Shown: positions 45,801-54,333 of the stretch, in pieces
Numbering within the stretch: position 1 is the first letter of the stretch
How the letters are laid out: each line of letters starts with the position of its first letter
From: Chitinivorax sp. B
GTDB taxonomy: Bacteria > Pseudomonadota > Gammaproteobacteria > Burkholderiales > SCOH01
Reading direction: 5' to 3'
Assembly (NCBI RefSeq): GCF_005503445.1
Contig: NZ_SCOH01000008.1
Coordinates: 86,587 to 150,586, forward strand
DNA length: 64,000 bases
Translations under genes and position numbers: made by a program
Notes under the pieces: model-generated
Told to the model about the DNA's origin: nothing
Databases searched by the model: none
Seen by the model: the letters and a program-made list of their open reading frames with translations, nothing else

Positions 45801-46310
45801 TCATAGTGACGCACCAGCCCGCGCCGCTTGATCGTACAAGCCGGACAATACCCGCAACAGTTGGGCTGTCCGGCCAATCTCCTCGTTGGGTATGCCGCTT
45901 TCCACCAGCGCCTCAATCAGGCATTGCTCGCGCACTTGCCGATACCTCTCGCACAGTGCTGCCCCTGTTTCCGACGTAGAGAAAAACACCTCCTTGCCAA
46001 TCTTCTCATTGGTCACATAACCCAGCTTCACCAATTTTTTCAATGCATATGACACCACGTGCGTGTCTTCAATATTCAATACAAAGCAGATATCGGCCAG
46101 CTTCTTTTTGCGGCCCCTGTGGTTCACGTGGTGGATCAGCGATACCTCTGTCGCTGTCAGGTTCTTTTCACCTGCCGCACTCATGCATCGCACCATCCAA
46201 CGACTGAAAGCGTTGTGGACCACGATCAGGCCAAATTCAAATTCCGATAGCTCCGCGCTGCGTTCCGACACCAGATGTGACGACGAGACGATATTCATGT
46301 GCTGGCTCAT
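45801..46310 (-). CDS. MarR-like winged-helix regulator
   Basis: A 169-residue DNA-binding protein. NLTATEVSLIHHVNHRGRKKKLADICFVLNIEDTHVVSYALKKLVKLGYV is a MarR-type winged helix of the COG5631 kind. ATG 46310 has AAGGA six bases upstream. It is divergent from the pxpB-C-A operon, so it is the likely regulator of pyroglutamate use. Ligand and operator are unknown. Confidence 0.85.
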   Translation of the reverse strand: MSQHMNIVSSSHLVSERSAELSEFEFGLIVVHNAFSRWMVRCMSAAGEKNLTATEVSLIHHVNHRGRKKKLADICFVLNIEDTHVVSYALKKLVKLGYVTNEKIGKEVFFSTSETGAALCERYRQVREQCLIEALVESGIPNEEIGRTAQLLRVLSGLYDQAARAGASL

Positions 46311-46402
46311 GCAAATCCTTGCTGGGTGGGCAATCACAGCAGTATAGCAACAAGCTGCCCGGTCTTTGGCTTACCTAACATTTACATTTTATCGATAATT
46401 TG

Positions 46403-46432
46403 TTGATGAAATGATTTTGTATTCACTATAGT
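46403..46432 (+). promoter_or_regulatory. Candidate sigma-70 promoter for the pxp operon
   Basis: TTGATG (46403-46408) and TATAGT (46427-46432) are 18 bases apart, in AT-rich sequence about 100 bases before pxpB. GTTGAT and ATCAAC arms bracket this stretch (46402-46438) and could be a regulator site. Confidence 0.5.
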
Positions 46433-46536
46433 ATCAACCAATAACAAGACCAGCCCAGACTGGTTGCGTCCGTATTTATCAGTGCCTGACAAGCCGCTCA
46501 TTTCTACGGAAGACCATCCATCAGTTGGAGAGGACT

Positions 46537-47196
46537 GTGAAATCCGTCAATACCCGCTTCTATCTGTTGGGTGAGCGCGCTGCCGTGCTCGAATCCCGCC
46601 CACCAGTCGATCTGGTCTGCCAACGCCGTATCTGGTGGCTGGCAGCGGCATTACGTGCCCAACACCGGTTTATCGACATCGTGCCCGGTATGAACAACCT
46701 GACTGTGGTGTTTGATCCTTTGCGACAAAACAGCCAGGAAGTACTAGACCAACTCAGCACCCAATGGCAGCAGGCAAAGCAACAGCAGTTCGAACCACGT
46801 GAGGTCCGTATCCCGGTCTGTTACGGCGGCAAGGCTGGCCCGGATCTGGACAATGTGTCCAGTTATACCGGGCTGACACCTGAGGCAGTCATTGCACTGC
46901 ATAGCAGCGTTGACTACACCGTGTTCTTTCTTGGTTTCCAGCCGGGCTTTGCCTACATGGGGGGGTTACCTGATGCATTGATTACCCCGCGCCGTGCTGA
47001 ACCCAGGCTGGCTGTACCTGCTGGTTCTGTTGGAATTGGTGGCGCTCAAACTGGCATCTACCCCGCACAGAGCCCTGGTGGCTGGCAGCTGATTGGACGA
47101 ACCAGCCTGACTTTGTTCGACCCGTACAGCACTTCACCTTCGCTACTGTTACCTGGTGATCAGGTCCGTTTTGTGCCGGAGCCCGATCATGCTTGA
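46537..47196 (+). CDS. pxpB: 5-oxoprolinase subunit B
   Basis: A 219-residue subunit (KipI-type allophanate-hydrolase domain 1) of the ATP-dependent 5-oxoprolinase that opens 5-oxoproline to glutamate. Motifs: IVPGMNNLTVVFDP, IPVCYGGKAGPDLDNV, FFLGFQPGFAYMGGLP and IGGAQTGIYPAQSPGGWQLIGRT. GTG 46537 follows GGAGAGG; a TTG at 46525 is the less likely start. It overlaps pxpC by eight bases. Confidence 0.95.
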   Translation: MKSVNTRFYLLGERAAVLESRPPVDLVCQRRIWWLAAALRAQHRFIDIVPGMNNLTVVFDPLRQNSQEVLDQLSTQWQQAKQQQFEPREVRIPVCYGGKAGPDLDNVSSYTGLTPEAVIALHSSVDYTVFFLGFQPGFAYMGGLPDALITPRRAEPRLAVPAGSVGIGGAQTGIYPAQSPGGWQLIGRTSLTLFDPYSTSPSLLLPGDQVRFVPEPDHA

Positions 47197-48115
47197 AATC
47201 ATTCGCCCTGGGGTGCAAACCACCGTACAGGATCTTGGCCGCCATGGTTTCCGGCACCTTGGTATTGCCCAAGCAGGCGCACTGGATCAACCCGCCCTGA
47301 TGTTGGCCAACCGCCTGGTCAACAACCCGGCGGATGCCGCAGGGCTTGAAGTCGTGATGGGACCCGTAGCGATCCGCTTTCATCGTGATGGCTGGCTGGC
47401 CCTGACTGGCGCCGACTTCGATGCCAGACTTGATGACACACCGCTTTGGCCTGGCTGGCGAGTACCCTACCTAACCGGACAAACCTTGCACCTGGCAGGC
47501 CCACGCTTGGGCATGCGCGCCTACTTGGCAGTGGATGGCGGGATCGATGTACCACTTGTGCTGGGTGCGCGTGCCACCGATCTGCGTAGCAACTTTGGTG
47601 GTTTTGCCGGCCGCGCACTGCAGGCTGGCGATCTGTTGCCGCAGGGCCAAGCCATTGTTCACTTGAACCGTTGCGGTGCATGGACTCGTCCCTGGAGCCC
47701 GGTGATACGCCTGCTACCGGGTCCCGAGTACCATGAGTTTGACGATGCAGTTCACCACGCTTTCTGGCAAAAAGAGTGGAAAGTGTCGTCGCAAAGCGAT
47801 CGCATGGGTTACCGCTTGCAGGGCCCCCCATTGCATCGATCCAAACCGCATGAACTGCTGTCGCACGGGGTCTTGCCAGGGGTAGTGCAAGTGCCGCCCA
47901 ACGGTCAACCGATTGTGTTGCTGGCCGATGCCCAGACCACAGGCGGCTATCCACGCATCGCCAGTGTGATTGAGGCTGATCTTTGGAAATTGGCTCAGGC
48001 CCGCCCGGGGACACGACTGCACTTCGTGAAAACCACGCTGGATGATGCCCGACAAGCCATGCAGCAATGGCAATTTGAACGTAACCGTTTCGAATGGAGC
48101 GCGTATGGACGTTGA
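47189..48115 (+). CDS. pxpC: 5-oxoprolinase subunit C
   Basis: A 308-residue KipA-type subunit (allophanate-hydrolase domain 2). MLEIIRPGVQTTVQDLGRHGFRHLGI is the diagnostic start, with LAVDGGIDVP and LLADAQTTGGYPRIASVI further on. It forms the catalytic complex with PxpB and PxpA. It overlaps both neighbours, so the three subunits are coupled. Confidence 0.95.
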   Translation: MLEIIRPGVQTTVQDLGRHGFRHLGIAQAGALDQPALMLANRLVNNPADAAGLEVVMGPVAIRFHRDGWLALTGADFDARLDDTPLWPGWRVPYLTGQTLHLAGPRLGMRAYLAVDGGIDVPLVLGARATDLRSNFGGFAGRALQAGDLLPQGQAIVHLNRCGAWTRPWSPVIRLLPGPEYHEFDDAVHHAFWQKEWKVSSQSDRMGYRLQGPPLHRSKPHELLSHGVLPGVVQVPPNGQPIVLLADAQTTGGYPRIASVIEADLWKLAQARPGTRLHFVKTTLDDARQAMQQWQFERNRFEWSAYGR

Positions 48116-48845
48116 TTTGAATGCCGACCTGGGGGAAGGCGGTGGGGATGATGCGGCGATTCTGACCTGCGTCAGCTCAGCCAATATTGCCTGCGGCTGG
48201 CATGCTGGCGATAGCCTCACCATGCGAGCAGCCATACAAGAATCGCTCAGGCATCATGTGTCGATTGGCGCCCACCCCAGTTTTCCGGATCGCGCCAATT
48301 TTGGTCGCAGCCCCATGCAACGCGATCCTGAATTGGTCTATATCGACCTACTGTACCAGATCGGTGGCCTGCAATCGGTGGTACAGACAATGGGTGGGCA
48401 ACTTCGCCATGTCAAGCCGCATGGCGCCCTCTACAACCAGGCGGCACGTGATCCCACCTTGGCCGATGCCATTGCATTGGCGGTCAAAACCTGTAGTTCA
48501 GACCTGAAATTGATGGGGCTGGCTGGCAGTGAATTGATTGCCGCTGCCCACCGTCATGGCCTGATCCCCATCGAAGAAGTCTTCGCCGACCGGGCATACC
48601 TGTCCGATGGCAGCTTGGCCCCGCGAGAGATGCCTGGTGCGGTCATTGAAGATGCAGAACGGGCGTTGCAACAGACCTTGCAGATGATCACCCAAGGCAC
48701 GGTTACCACTATCGATGGACAGACCATCCCCATACGCGCAGAAAGCATCTGTCTGCATGGTGACGGTACCCATGCCCTAATCTTCGCCCGCACGTTACGA
48801 CACGCCCTGGAAAGTCAAGGTTTGAAGATACGCGCACCAGCCTAA
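48105..48845 (+). CDS. pxpA: 5-oxoprolinase subunit A (LamB/YcsF family)
   Basis: A 246-residue TIM-barrel-like subunit. MDVDLNADLGEGGGDDAAIL and SANIACGWHAGD are the family signature; GAHPSFPDRANFGR and HVKPHGALYNQAA are also conserved. It completes the PxpABC enzyme. ATG 48105 overlaps the end of pxpC by 11 bases. Confidence 0.96.
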   Translation: MDVDLNADLGEGGGDDAAILTCVSSANIACGWHAGDSLTMRAAIQESLRHHVSIGAHPSFPDRANFGRSPMQRDPELVYIDLLYQIGGLQSVVQTMGGQLRHVKPHGALYNQAARDPTLADAIALAVKTCSSDLKLMGLAGSELIAAAHRHGLIPIEEVFADRAYLSDGSLAPREMPGAVIEDAERALQQTLQMITQGTVTTIDGQTIPIRAESICLHGDGTHALIFARTLRHALESQGLKIRAPA

Positions 48846-48926
48846 TGGAGGTCATTACCAACGTCACCATTCAGGGCAAATAACAAGGCTTGGGCCCAAA
48901 GCCAACCAACAAGATGGAGAAATCAG

Positions 48927-49667
48927 ATGGATGCAGTCAGCTATTGGCCCCTGTTGGGGGTAGGTGTGGTCGTGGCAGGCTTTGCCCTGCGTTTCAATGC
49001 GTTGTTGGTAGTGACCGTGGCTGGCCTTGTTACTGGCTTGGCCGCCAAGATGCCGGTGGATACGTTGCTTGGGTCGCTTGGCAACGGCTTCATCAAAAGC
49101 CGCAATTTGCCCCTGATTTTGTTATTACCCCTGCCAATCATTGGGCTACTGGAACGGCATGGCCTGAAAGAACACGCACAGAACTGGATTGCCCGTATCC
49201 GCTCCGCTACCACTGGCCGCTTGTTAATGGTGTACCTGTTCGTACGTGAGGTCACTGCTGCACTTGGATTGACCAGCCTGGGCGGTCACCCACAAATGGT
49301 AAGGCCATTGTTGGCCCCCATGGCGGAAGGAGCTGCGGAGATTCGTTATGGCTCGTTACCAGACAAGATTCGCCACAAGTTGCGCGCCCTATCAGCGGCC
49401 ACCGATAACATTGGCCTGTTTTTTGGTGAAGACATTTTTGTCGCCTTTGGCGCCATAGTCCTGATGCATACCTTTTTACGTGAAAATGGTGTTGAGGTCG
49501 AACCATTGCATATCGCCATGTGGGGCATTCCGACCGCCATTGCCGCCTTCCTGATCCATGCTTACCGCCTGTACCGACTTGATCGCTGGCTGGATTGTGA
49601 ACTACAGCGCCAGACTCGACATGCTGCTTCTGGATCCACCCATCTACCTGCAGGAGCGAAAGCATGA
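48927..49667 (+). CDS. DUF969 membrane protein, probable 5-oxoproline transporter subunit
   Basis: A 246-residue polytopic protein of the DUF969 family. Helices include WPLLGVGVVVAGFALRF and ALLVVTVAGLVTGLAA. RNLPLILLLPLPIIGLLERHGLKEHAQ is typical. Known for the family: it almost always pairs with DUF979. Inferred from place: uptake of 5-oxoproline for PxpABC. GGAGAAATCAG lies before the ATG. It overlaps the DUF979 gene by four bases. Confidence 0.88.
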   Translation: MDAVSYWPLLGVGVVVAGFALRFNALLVVTVAGLVTGLAAKMPVDTLLGSLGNGFIKSRNLPLILLLPLPIIGLLERHGLKEHAQNWIARIRSATTGRLLMVYLFVREVTAALGLTSLGGHPQMVRPLLAPMAEGAAEIRYGSLPDKIRHKLRALSAATDNIGLFFGEDIFVAFGAIVLMHTFLRENGVEVEPLHIAMWGIPTAIAAFLIHAYRLYRLDRWLDCELQRQTRHAASGSTHLPAGAKA

Positions 49668-50620
49668 TCTTCAAACCGGATTATCTCTACCTGCTGGCGG
49701 GTGCCATTCTGCTCATCATTGCCGGCATGAGCGTGCAAGATCGCAGCAATCCGCGTCGCTATGCAACAGCCTTATTCTGGGCCTTGTACGGTGTGATCTT
49801 CCTGGCTGGTCAGTTGATCCCCCCTGCCCTGGTCGGGATCATGGTGATTGTCATGGCGCTGATTGCCGGTTTAGGCGGTGTGCAGTTGGGGTCGTATGAC
49901 CGCCTGGCTGACAGCGTGCGGGCAGCCAAAGCCAAAACGCTGGGTAACAAACTGTTCCTGCCTGCCCTGGCCATTCCGTTTATCACGGTGTTCTGTGCAG
50001 TAGTACTGAAAGACGTGAAATGGGGAGAAACACCACTATTCGACCCCAAAAATGTCACATTGCTCAGTCTGGGTGTTGGGTGTCTGCTCGCCTTGCCGCT
50101 TTGTCTGAAGCTGACAAATGACACCCCCATGCAATCAATGCGGGAATCACGTCGTCTGCTGGAATCAATGGGCTGGGCAGTCATGCTGCCGCAACTATTG
50201 GCCACGCTAGGGCTTGTGTTTACCGAAGCAGGGGTTGGTAAAGCCGTGGCCGACATTACCAAAACTTATCTGGCCGTGGACAACCGCTTGATCGCCGTCG
50301 CCGCCTATTCGGTCGGTATGGCCTTGTTTACCATGATCATGGGCAATGCTTTTGCGGCTTTTCCGGTCATCACCGCTGGTATCGGCCTGCCAATCCTGCT
50401 TGGCCAACATCATGGCGATGCCGCTGTAATGGCAGCCATAGGCATGTTCTCCGGCTATTGCGGCACGCTGATGACACCCATGGCAGCCAATTTCAACATG
50501 GTGCCCGCTGCGCTGCTGGAGCTCCCCGATAAACACGGCGTAATCAAGGTGCAATGGCAAACGGCGCTACCGTTATTGGTAGTCAATATTGGACTGATGT
50601 ATTTCCTGATGTTCCGCTGA
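49664..50620 (+). CDS. DUF979 membrane protein, probable 5-oxoproline transporter subunit
   Basis: A 318-residue membrane protein of the DUF979 family with about nine helices. LYLLAGAILLIIAGMS and NAFAAFPVITAGIGLPILLGQHHGD are recognisable. Paired with DUF969 (ATGA overlap) it probably forms one permease. The next gene, pcp, makes pyroglutamate from peptides, which fits a pyroglutamate transport role. No biochemical proof is implied. Confidence 0.87.
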   Translation: MIFKPDYLYLLAGAILLIIAGMSVQDRSNPRRYATALFWALYGVIFLAGQLIPPALVGIMVIVMALIAGLGGVQLGSYDRLADSVRAAKAKTLGNKLFLPALAIPFITVFCAVVLKDVKWGETPLFDPKNVTLLSLGVGCLLALPLCLKLTNDTPMQSMRESRRLLESMGWAVMLPQLLATLGLVFTEAGVGKAVADITKTYLAVDNRLIAVAAYSVGMALFTMIMGNAFAAFPVITAGIGLPILLGQHHGDAAVMAAIGMFSGYCGTLMTPMAANFNMVPAALLELPDKHGVIKVQWQTALPLLVVNIGLMYFLMFR

Positions 50621-50630
50621 AAGGGGCGCG

Positions 50631-51284
50631 ATGCCAAATGTTCTATTGACTGGGTTCGAGCCCTTTGATGGTGAACGCATCAACCCCTCCTGGGAGGCAG
50701 TCCGTCACCTGGAGGGCTTGATTCTGCCAGATGGCAGCCGCGTCATCACCAAGCAGTTACCCTGCGTATTTGATATTGCGCGCCAGCAGCTGACCGATGC
50801 ACTTGACCATTGGCAGCCATGGATAGCCATTGCCATCGGCCAGGCGGGTGGACGCCCTGAATTGAGCCTAGAACGGGTTGCCATCAACATTGACGATGCC
50901 CGTATCCCAGACAATGCCGGCCAACAGCCGATCGATCGGCCCGTCATTCCCAATGGCCCCGCAGCATGGTTCACCACCTTGCCAATCAAGTCTATGGTAG
51001 CCACCTTGCGTGAAGCAGGTATCCCGGCGGGTGTATCACACTCAGCAGGCACCTATGTTTGCAACCACGTGTTTTATGGATTGATGCATCAGGCCAGCCG
51101 ACGGCCGGGGCTCAGCAAAGCCGGGTTTATCCATATTCCTTACCTGCCCGAACAAGCACAACGCCACCCGCCAGGTACCCCATCCATGCCATTGGTACAA
51201 ATGGTCAATGGTCTGAAACTGGCACTAAAGACCGCGTGCGAAGTAAAAGAGGACATCTGTCTCAGTATCGGAACCACTCACTGA
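50631..51284 (+). CDS. pcp: Pyrrolidone-carboxylate peptidase (pyroglutamyl-peptidase I)
   Basis: A 217-residue cytosolic cysteine peptidase (family C15) that removes N-terminal pyroglutamate. The catalytic triad is visible: Glu81 (PELSLERVAIN), Cys144 (SAGTYVCNHVFYG) and His168 (GFIHIPYLPEQ). Length is standard. Its product, 5-oxoproline, is the substrate of PxpABC encoded upstream, so the operon forms one pathway. A terminator follows. Confidence 0.97.
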   Translation: MPNVLLTGFEPFDGERINPSWEAVRHLEGLILPDGSRVITKQLPCVFDIARQQLTDALDHWQPWIAIAIGQAGGRPELSLERVAINIDDARIPDNAGQQPIDRPVIPNGPAAWFTTLPIKSMVATLREAGIPAGVSHSAGTYVCNHVFYGLMHQASRRPGLSKAGFIHIPYLPEQAQRHPPGTPSMPLVQMVNGLKLALKTACEVKEDICLSIGTTH

Positions 51285-51309
51285 TCCCCACCAACTGGCC
51301 GACTGGCCA

Positions 51310-51343
51310 TAACACCCTTGCTACCATGGAAGGGTGTTTTTTT
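51310..51343 (+). terminator. Rho-independent terminator after pcp
   Basis: AACACCCTT and AAGGGTGTT arms flank a ten-base loop and are followed by a T run. It closes the pxp-pcp operon. Confidence 0.88.
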
Positions 51344-51817
51344 ACGTTGGTGACCAAGACAGTCAAGGTCGTTGCAAAAAAACAACACTCCTCGCGAGGC
51401 AAACGTTTGCGTGACATTTCCGGGGTTTAGCGCAATTGCGTACACCTGGCATCCCAAAATTATGCGTAAAACTACCTATCTCATTGTACGGAAAACGATT
51501 TACGGATTGACGAAAGTAGTTGGCGTTCCGTTCCTCTCTGACTTAGCATTCACTCTAACTCGTCGGCAATGCTGATCTGACAAGCGTTCACGACGAGTGC
51601 ATGTGATCCGCTGATAACCTTGCCAGCACGCAAGGGTTATATCGAGGCCATGCAATATGTATACCGTCTCTCGTCTTAGCAATTACATATTTACCGCTTT
51701 AGTCCGCCCTATCGCGCCCCGTCCAATACCACACGGTCGGCAGGTAGACAACGAGATAAGCGAGAATGCAATTGCCTGCTTGATCGCCGTGTACCACCGA
51801 CCTGAACGCTGGTAATC
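51344..51817. other. Gene-free stretch before the GNAT gene
   Basis: No coding frame with support. Short open frames here lack ribosome sites and conserved sequence. No repeat was noticed. Confidence 0.4.
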
Positions 51818-52462
51818 ATGATGCAAATGAACTCATTACCACCTTTTATGCGCAGCGCTCGCTTGCTGCTCCGCACCCCTACCCGCCCAGGCGATACGCA
51901 AGCGTTGCTGGATATTTTTGGCGACCTGGCCACCAACCTGTTCAATCCTGGCGGCCCACTACGCAACCTGGCAGAAGCCGAAGCGCTGATGACCAGCTGG
52001 CGCCAGCACTGGGCAGACAACAAATTCGGCCCATGGGCGATTTCCTTGCTGGATGAACCTGATTACCTCATCGGTTTCGGCGGCCTGATGCTGAAACAGC
52101 TTGATACCACCTTGGCACCAGAACTGCACTGTCGCTTCCGGCCTTCGTCCTGGCGTAAAGGTTATGCGTCCGAGCTGGCCCTCACTGCATTTGATGTGGC
52201 TTTCAATCAATTGTCGTTGAGCAGAGTGATCTGTGTGGTGAGGCCAGCCAATCAGCCTTCTCGCAAGGTGCTGAACCGGGTAGGCATGCGTTTGGTTTCG
52301 ACGATTGAAGAGTACGCAGGCCAAGCACCCAGCTTGATATACGAAATGCGTGCTGTGGACCATCATGCCGGCGTTCTGCCAACATTGGATTTGAGCCTGC
52401 CTGCAATCAACCCAGAAGACCTACGTCAGTCAGCCATTCAATCAGCCCGTTTTCTGAATTGA
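51818..52462 (+). CDS. RimJ/RimL-type GNAT acetyltransferase
   Basis: A 214-residue GNAT enzyme of the class acting on protein N-termini or small molecules. SARLLLRTPTRPGDTQAL starts the fold. ELHCRFRPSSWRKGYASELALTAFDVAFNQL is motif A with the acetyl-CoA loop (W-R-K-G-Y-A-S-E), and NQPSRKVLNRVGMRLV is motif B. The 35-residue tail is extra. Substrate unknown. A hairpin without a T run (CCACCCCG-CTAT-CGGGGTGG, 52465-52484) follows the stop. Confidence 0.87.
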   Translation: MMQMNSLPPFMRSARLLLRTPTRPGDTQALLDIFGDLATNLFNPGGPLRNLAEAEALMTSWRQHWADNKFGPWAISLLDEPDYLIGFGGLMLKQLDTTLAPELHCRFRPSSWRKGYASELALTAFDVAFNQLSLSRVICVVRPANQPSRKVLNRVGMRLVSTIEEYAGQAPSLIYEMRAVDHHAGVLPTLDLSLPAINPEDLRQSAIQSARFLN

Positions 52463-52484
52463 TCCCACCCCGCTATCGGGGTGG

Positions 52485-52806
52485 TACTGGTCATATCGGC
52501 ATCATTCATACTGTGTAAACTTTACTGGAAAACCTACACATAACGTGCCATAAGCATCGAAAATTCCAGCAAGGTCGAATATCAACAATCAGTGAACGAA
52601 TTTGTTGCTATGCTTAGCTCAGGCCATCCTTGACCAACTTTTTCCTCAGACAATAGCGGTGGCGTTAGCATTACTTTTCATTTCGAACATTCGGATTTTT
52701 GCAAATAAAAACCGTTGTTAGCTGATTTGCAACGCTTTCAATACTCAGACAGCGTTGTGCTGTCTACCCGCTGATGCCCTTGGGTTCTCCCACCACCTGG
52801 TTGTTA
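52485..52806. other. AT-rich gene-free stretch before MITE copy 3
   Basis: No supported coding frame. The segment is AT-rich with scattered A/T runs. It leads into the 142-bp element. Confidence 0.4.
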
Positions 52807-52948
52807 GAACCTGTTCAAGGTTTGTGATGAGCGGCCACCAGCGGGGTGAAGCGCAGCGCAAAAACCGGCGTGTAGGTGCGATACATGAGGATGTTGAGCA
52901 GCACATGAGCCCCGGTCGTGGTTACGCAATAAGACATTAAACAGGTTG
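52807..52948. mobile_element. 142-bp MITE-like element, copy 3
   Basis: The third copy. The left end is GAACCTGTTCAAGGTTT and the right end CATTAAACAGGTTG, so the terminal repeat has a few mismatches. It is flanked by TTA on both sides (52804-52806 and 52949-52951), again a TNA target duplication. It lies 29 bases before the ATG of the response regulator gene, so it may have separated that gene from its promoter or supplied one. Confidence 0.85.
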
Positions 52949-52977
52949 TTAGAGAGCTTGTTCAACAAGGAGCCCAG

Positions 52978-54213
52978 ATGAGCAGTGACGATCTCGAATT
53001 TTTCGACGACCCAGCCGACACCTCCTCGGACCAACCGCTCAGCAGGCCGTTGTTGAATGTATTCATCGTTGACGACGATGCCATCCTGCGCGAAATACTG
53101 TGTGAAGCATTAGCTGAGCGTTACAAAATCTTCTCTTTCGAATCCGCACAGTCTTGTCTAGCCCACATGCGGCAGCTGCAGCCGGACATCGTGCTATTGG
53201 ATCTGCACCTACCGGATCTCGATGGGTTGGAGCTCTGCCGCCAGATTCGGCGCCACCACCCGGTCAGCGATATGCCGATCATGTTTGTTTCCGGCGACGA
53301 CACCATGGATGCAAGACTGGCCGGCTACGAAGCAGGTGCACAGGATTTCATCCTGAAACCCATTAGTAATGAAGAACTGCTGCGAAAAGTGGCGGTGATG
53401 GAATTATTCTTGCGCGACCAACGCAATCTGAAAGAACAAGCGGGGTTTGCCCAACGTACTGCCTTCACGGCCATGAGCGGTATGAGTGACCTTGGTATCA
53501 TCATCGAATTCATGCGGGTATCGTTCACGTGCCGCACTGCTGAAGAGGTTGGTCACGCAGTGCTGAATGCCTTGTCACAGTGGGCATTGCAGGGTGCATT
53601 GCAGATTCATCAAGGTGGCAGGGAAATCAATCTGAACTCCGCCAACTCAAATTCACCGCTGGAATCGTCCGTGCTAAACCATGCACGGAGTATGGGGCGG
53701 ATCTTCCAGTTTCGTCGTTACATCGTCTTTAATTATGGCGACCTGACCTTGTTGGTCACCAATATGCCCTTGGAAGACCCGGAACACTGTGGCCGAATCC
53801 GGGATAATGTGGCCATTCTGGCCGAAGGGGCAGATGCACGCCTGATTGCGATCCAAGGTGAACAGATTCGAGAACGGCAAGCTTATGGCATTGAATCAGC
53901 GCTAGCCAAATTAGAGCGAAGCCTGGAGGAAATCCGGCATGCTTATGCCGCCGAGAAAATGCGGCAGACCGAGTTGATCATGCATATGCATCGCGATCTC
54001 TCCAACATGTTGGTGCATTTTGGTCTGACCGATGATCAGGAAAGCAACCTGATGCACCAGATCGCACAATACCTGCACGCGTTACAAGACAACGAGAATT
54101 TAAGCGACTGGCTGGTTCAGGAGCTGCAACAGTCGTCTACCCAACTAAGACAACTCGCAACCTGGGGAGAAGCGCAGACCCCTGTTACGCAGGAACCACG
54201 CTGGTTGCAATAG
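52978..54213 (+). CDS. Response regulator with unclassified C-terminal region
   Basis: A 411-residue protein. An acidic leader (1-25) precedes a receiver domain with VDDD (31-34), phosphorylated Asp75 (IVLLDLHLPD) and a lysine in FILKPIS. The following 280 residues are not a known output by eye: a GAF-like stretch (about 170-290, TCRTAEEVGHAVLNALSQ), then a helical coiled coil (AKLERSLEEIRHAYAAEKMRQTELIM) with HMHRDLSNMLVHFGLTDDQE. AAGGAG stands before the ATG. It could be a scaffold or a partner of a kinase elsewhere. Confidence 0.85.
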   Translation: MSSDDLEFFDDPADTSSDQPLSRPLLNVFIVDDDAILREILCEALAERYKIFSFESAQSCLAHMRQLQPDIVLLDLHLPDLDGLELCRQIRRHHPVSDMPIMFVSGDDTMDARLAGYEAGAQDFILKPISNEELLRKVAVMELFLRDQRNLKEQAGFAQRTAFTAMSGMSDLGIIIEFMRVSFTCRTAEEVGHAVLNALSQWALQGALQIHQGGREINLNSANSNSPLESSVLNHARSMGRIFQFRRYIVFNYGDLTLLVTNMPLEDPEHCGRIRDNVAILAEGADARLIAIQGEQIRERQAYGIESALAKLERSLEEIRHAYAAEKMRQTELIMHMHRDLSNMLVHFGLTDDQESNLMHQIAQYLHALQDNENLSDWLVQELQQSSTQLRQLATWGEAQTPVTQEPRWLQ

Positions 54214-54333
54214 CAAAGGCCGGAACTGCACAGCTTCCGTTGCAGCATATGGGATGATGGCTGCACCATGGGTATCACACCGTGAAGTTTCGTTCACCCG
54301 GTGGGGTTCCCTCATTTGAGTACCCCGATCTGT

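Noticed and set aside
47319..48014. A 231-residue minus-strand frame inside pxpC
   Set aside because: Antisense to a clear KipA-type gene with conserved motifs throughout.
51372..51575. A 67-residue frame after the pcp terminator
   Set aside because: No ribosome site, no conserved motif, and atypical composition.
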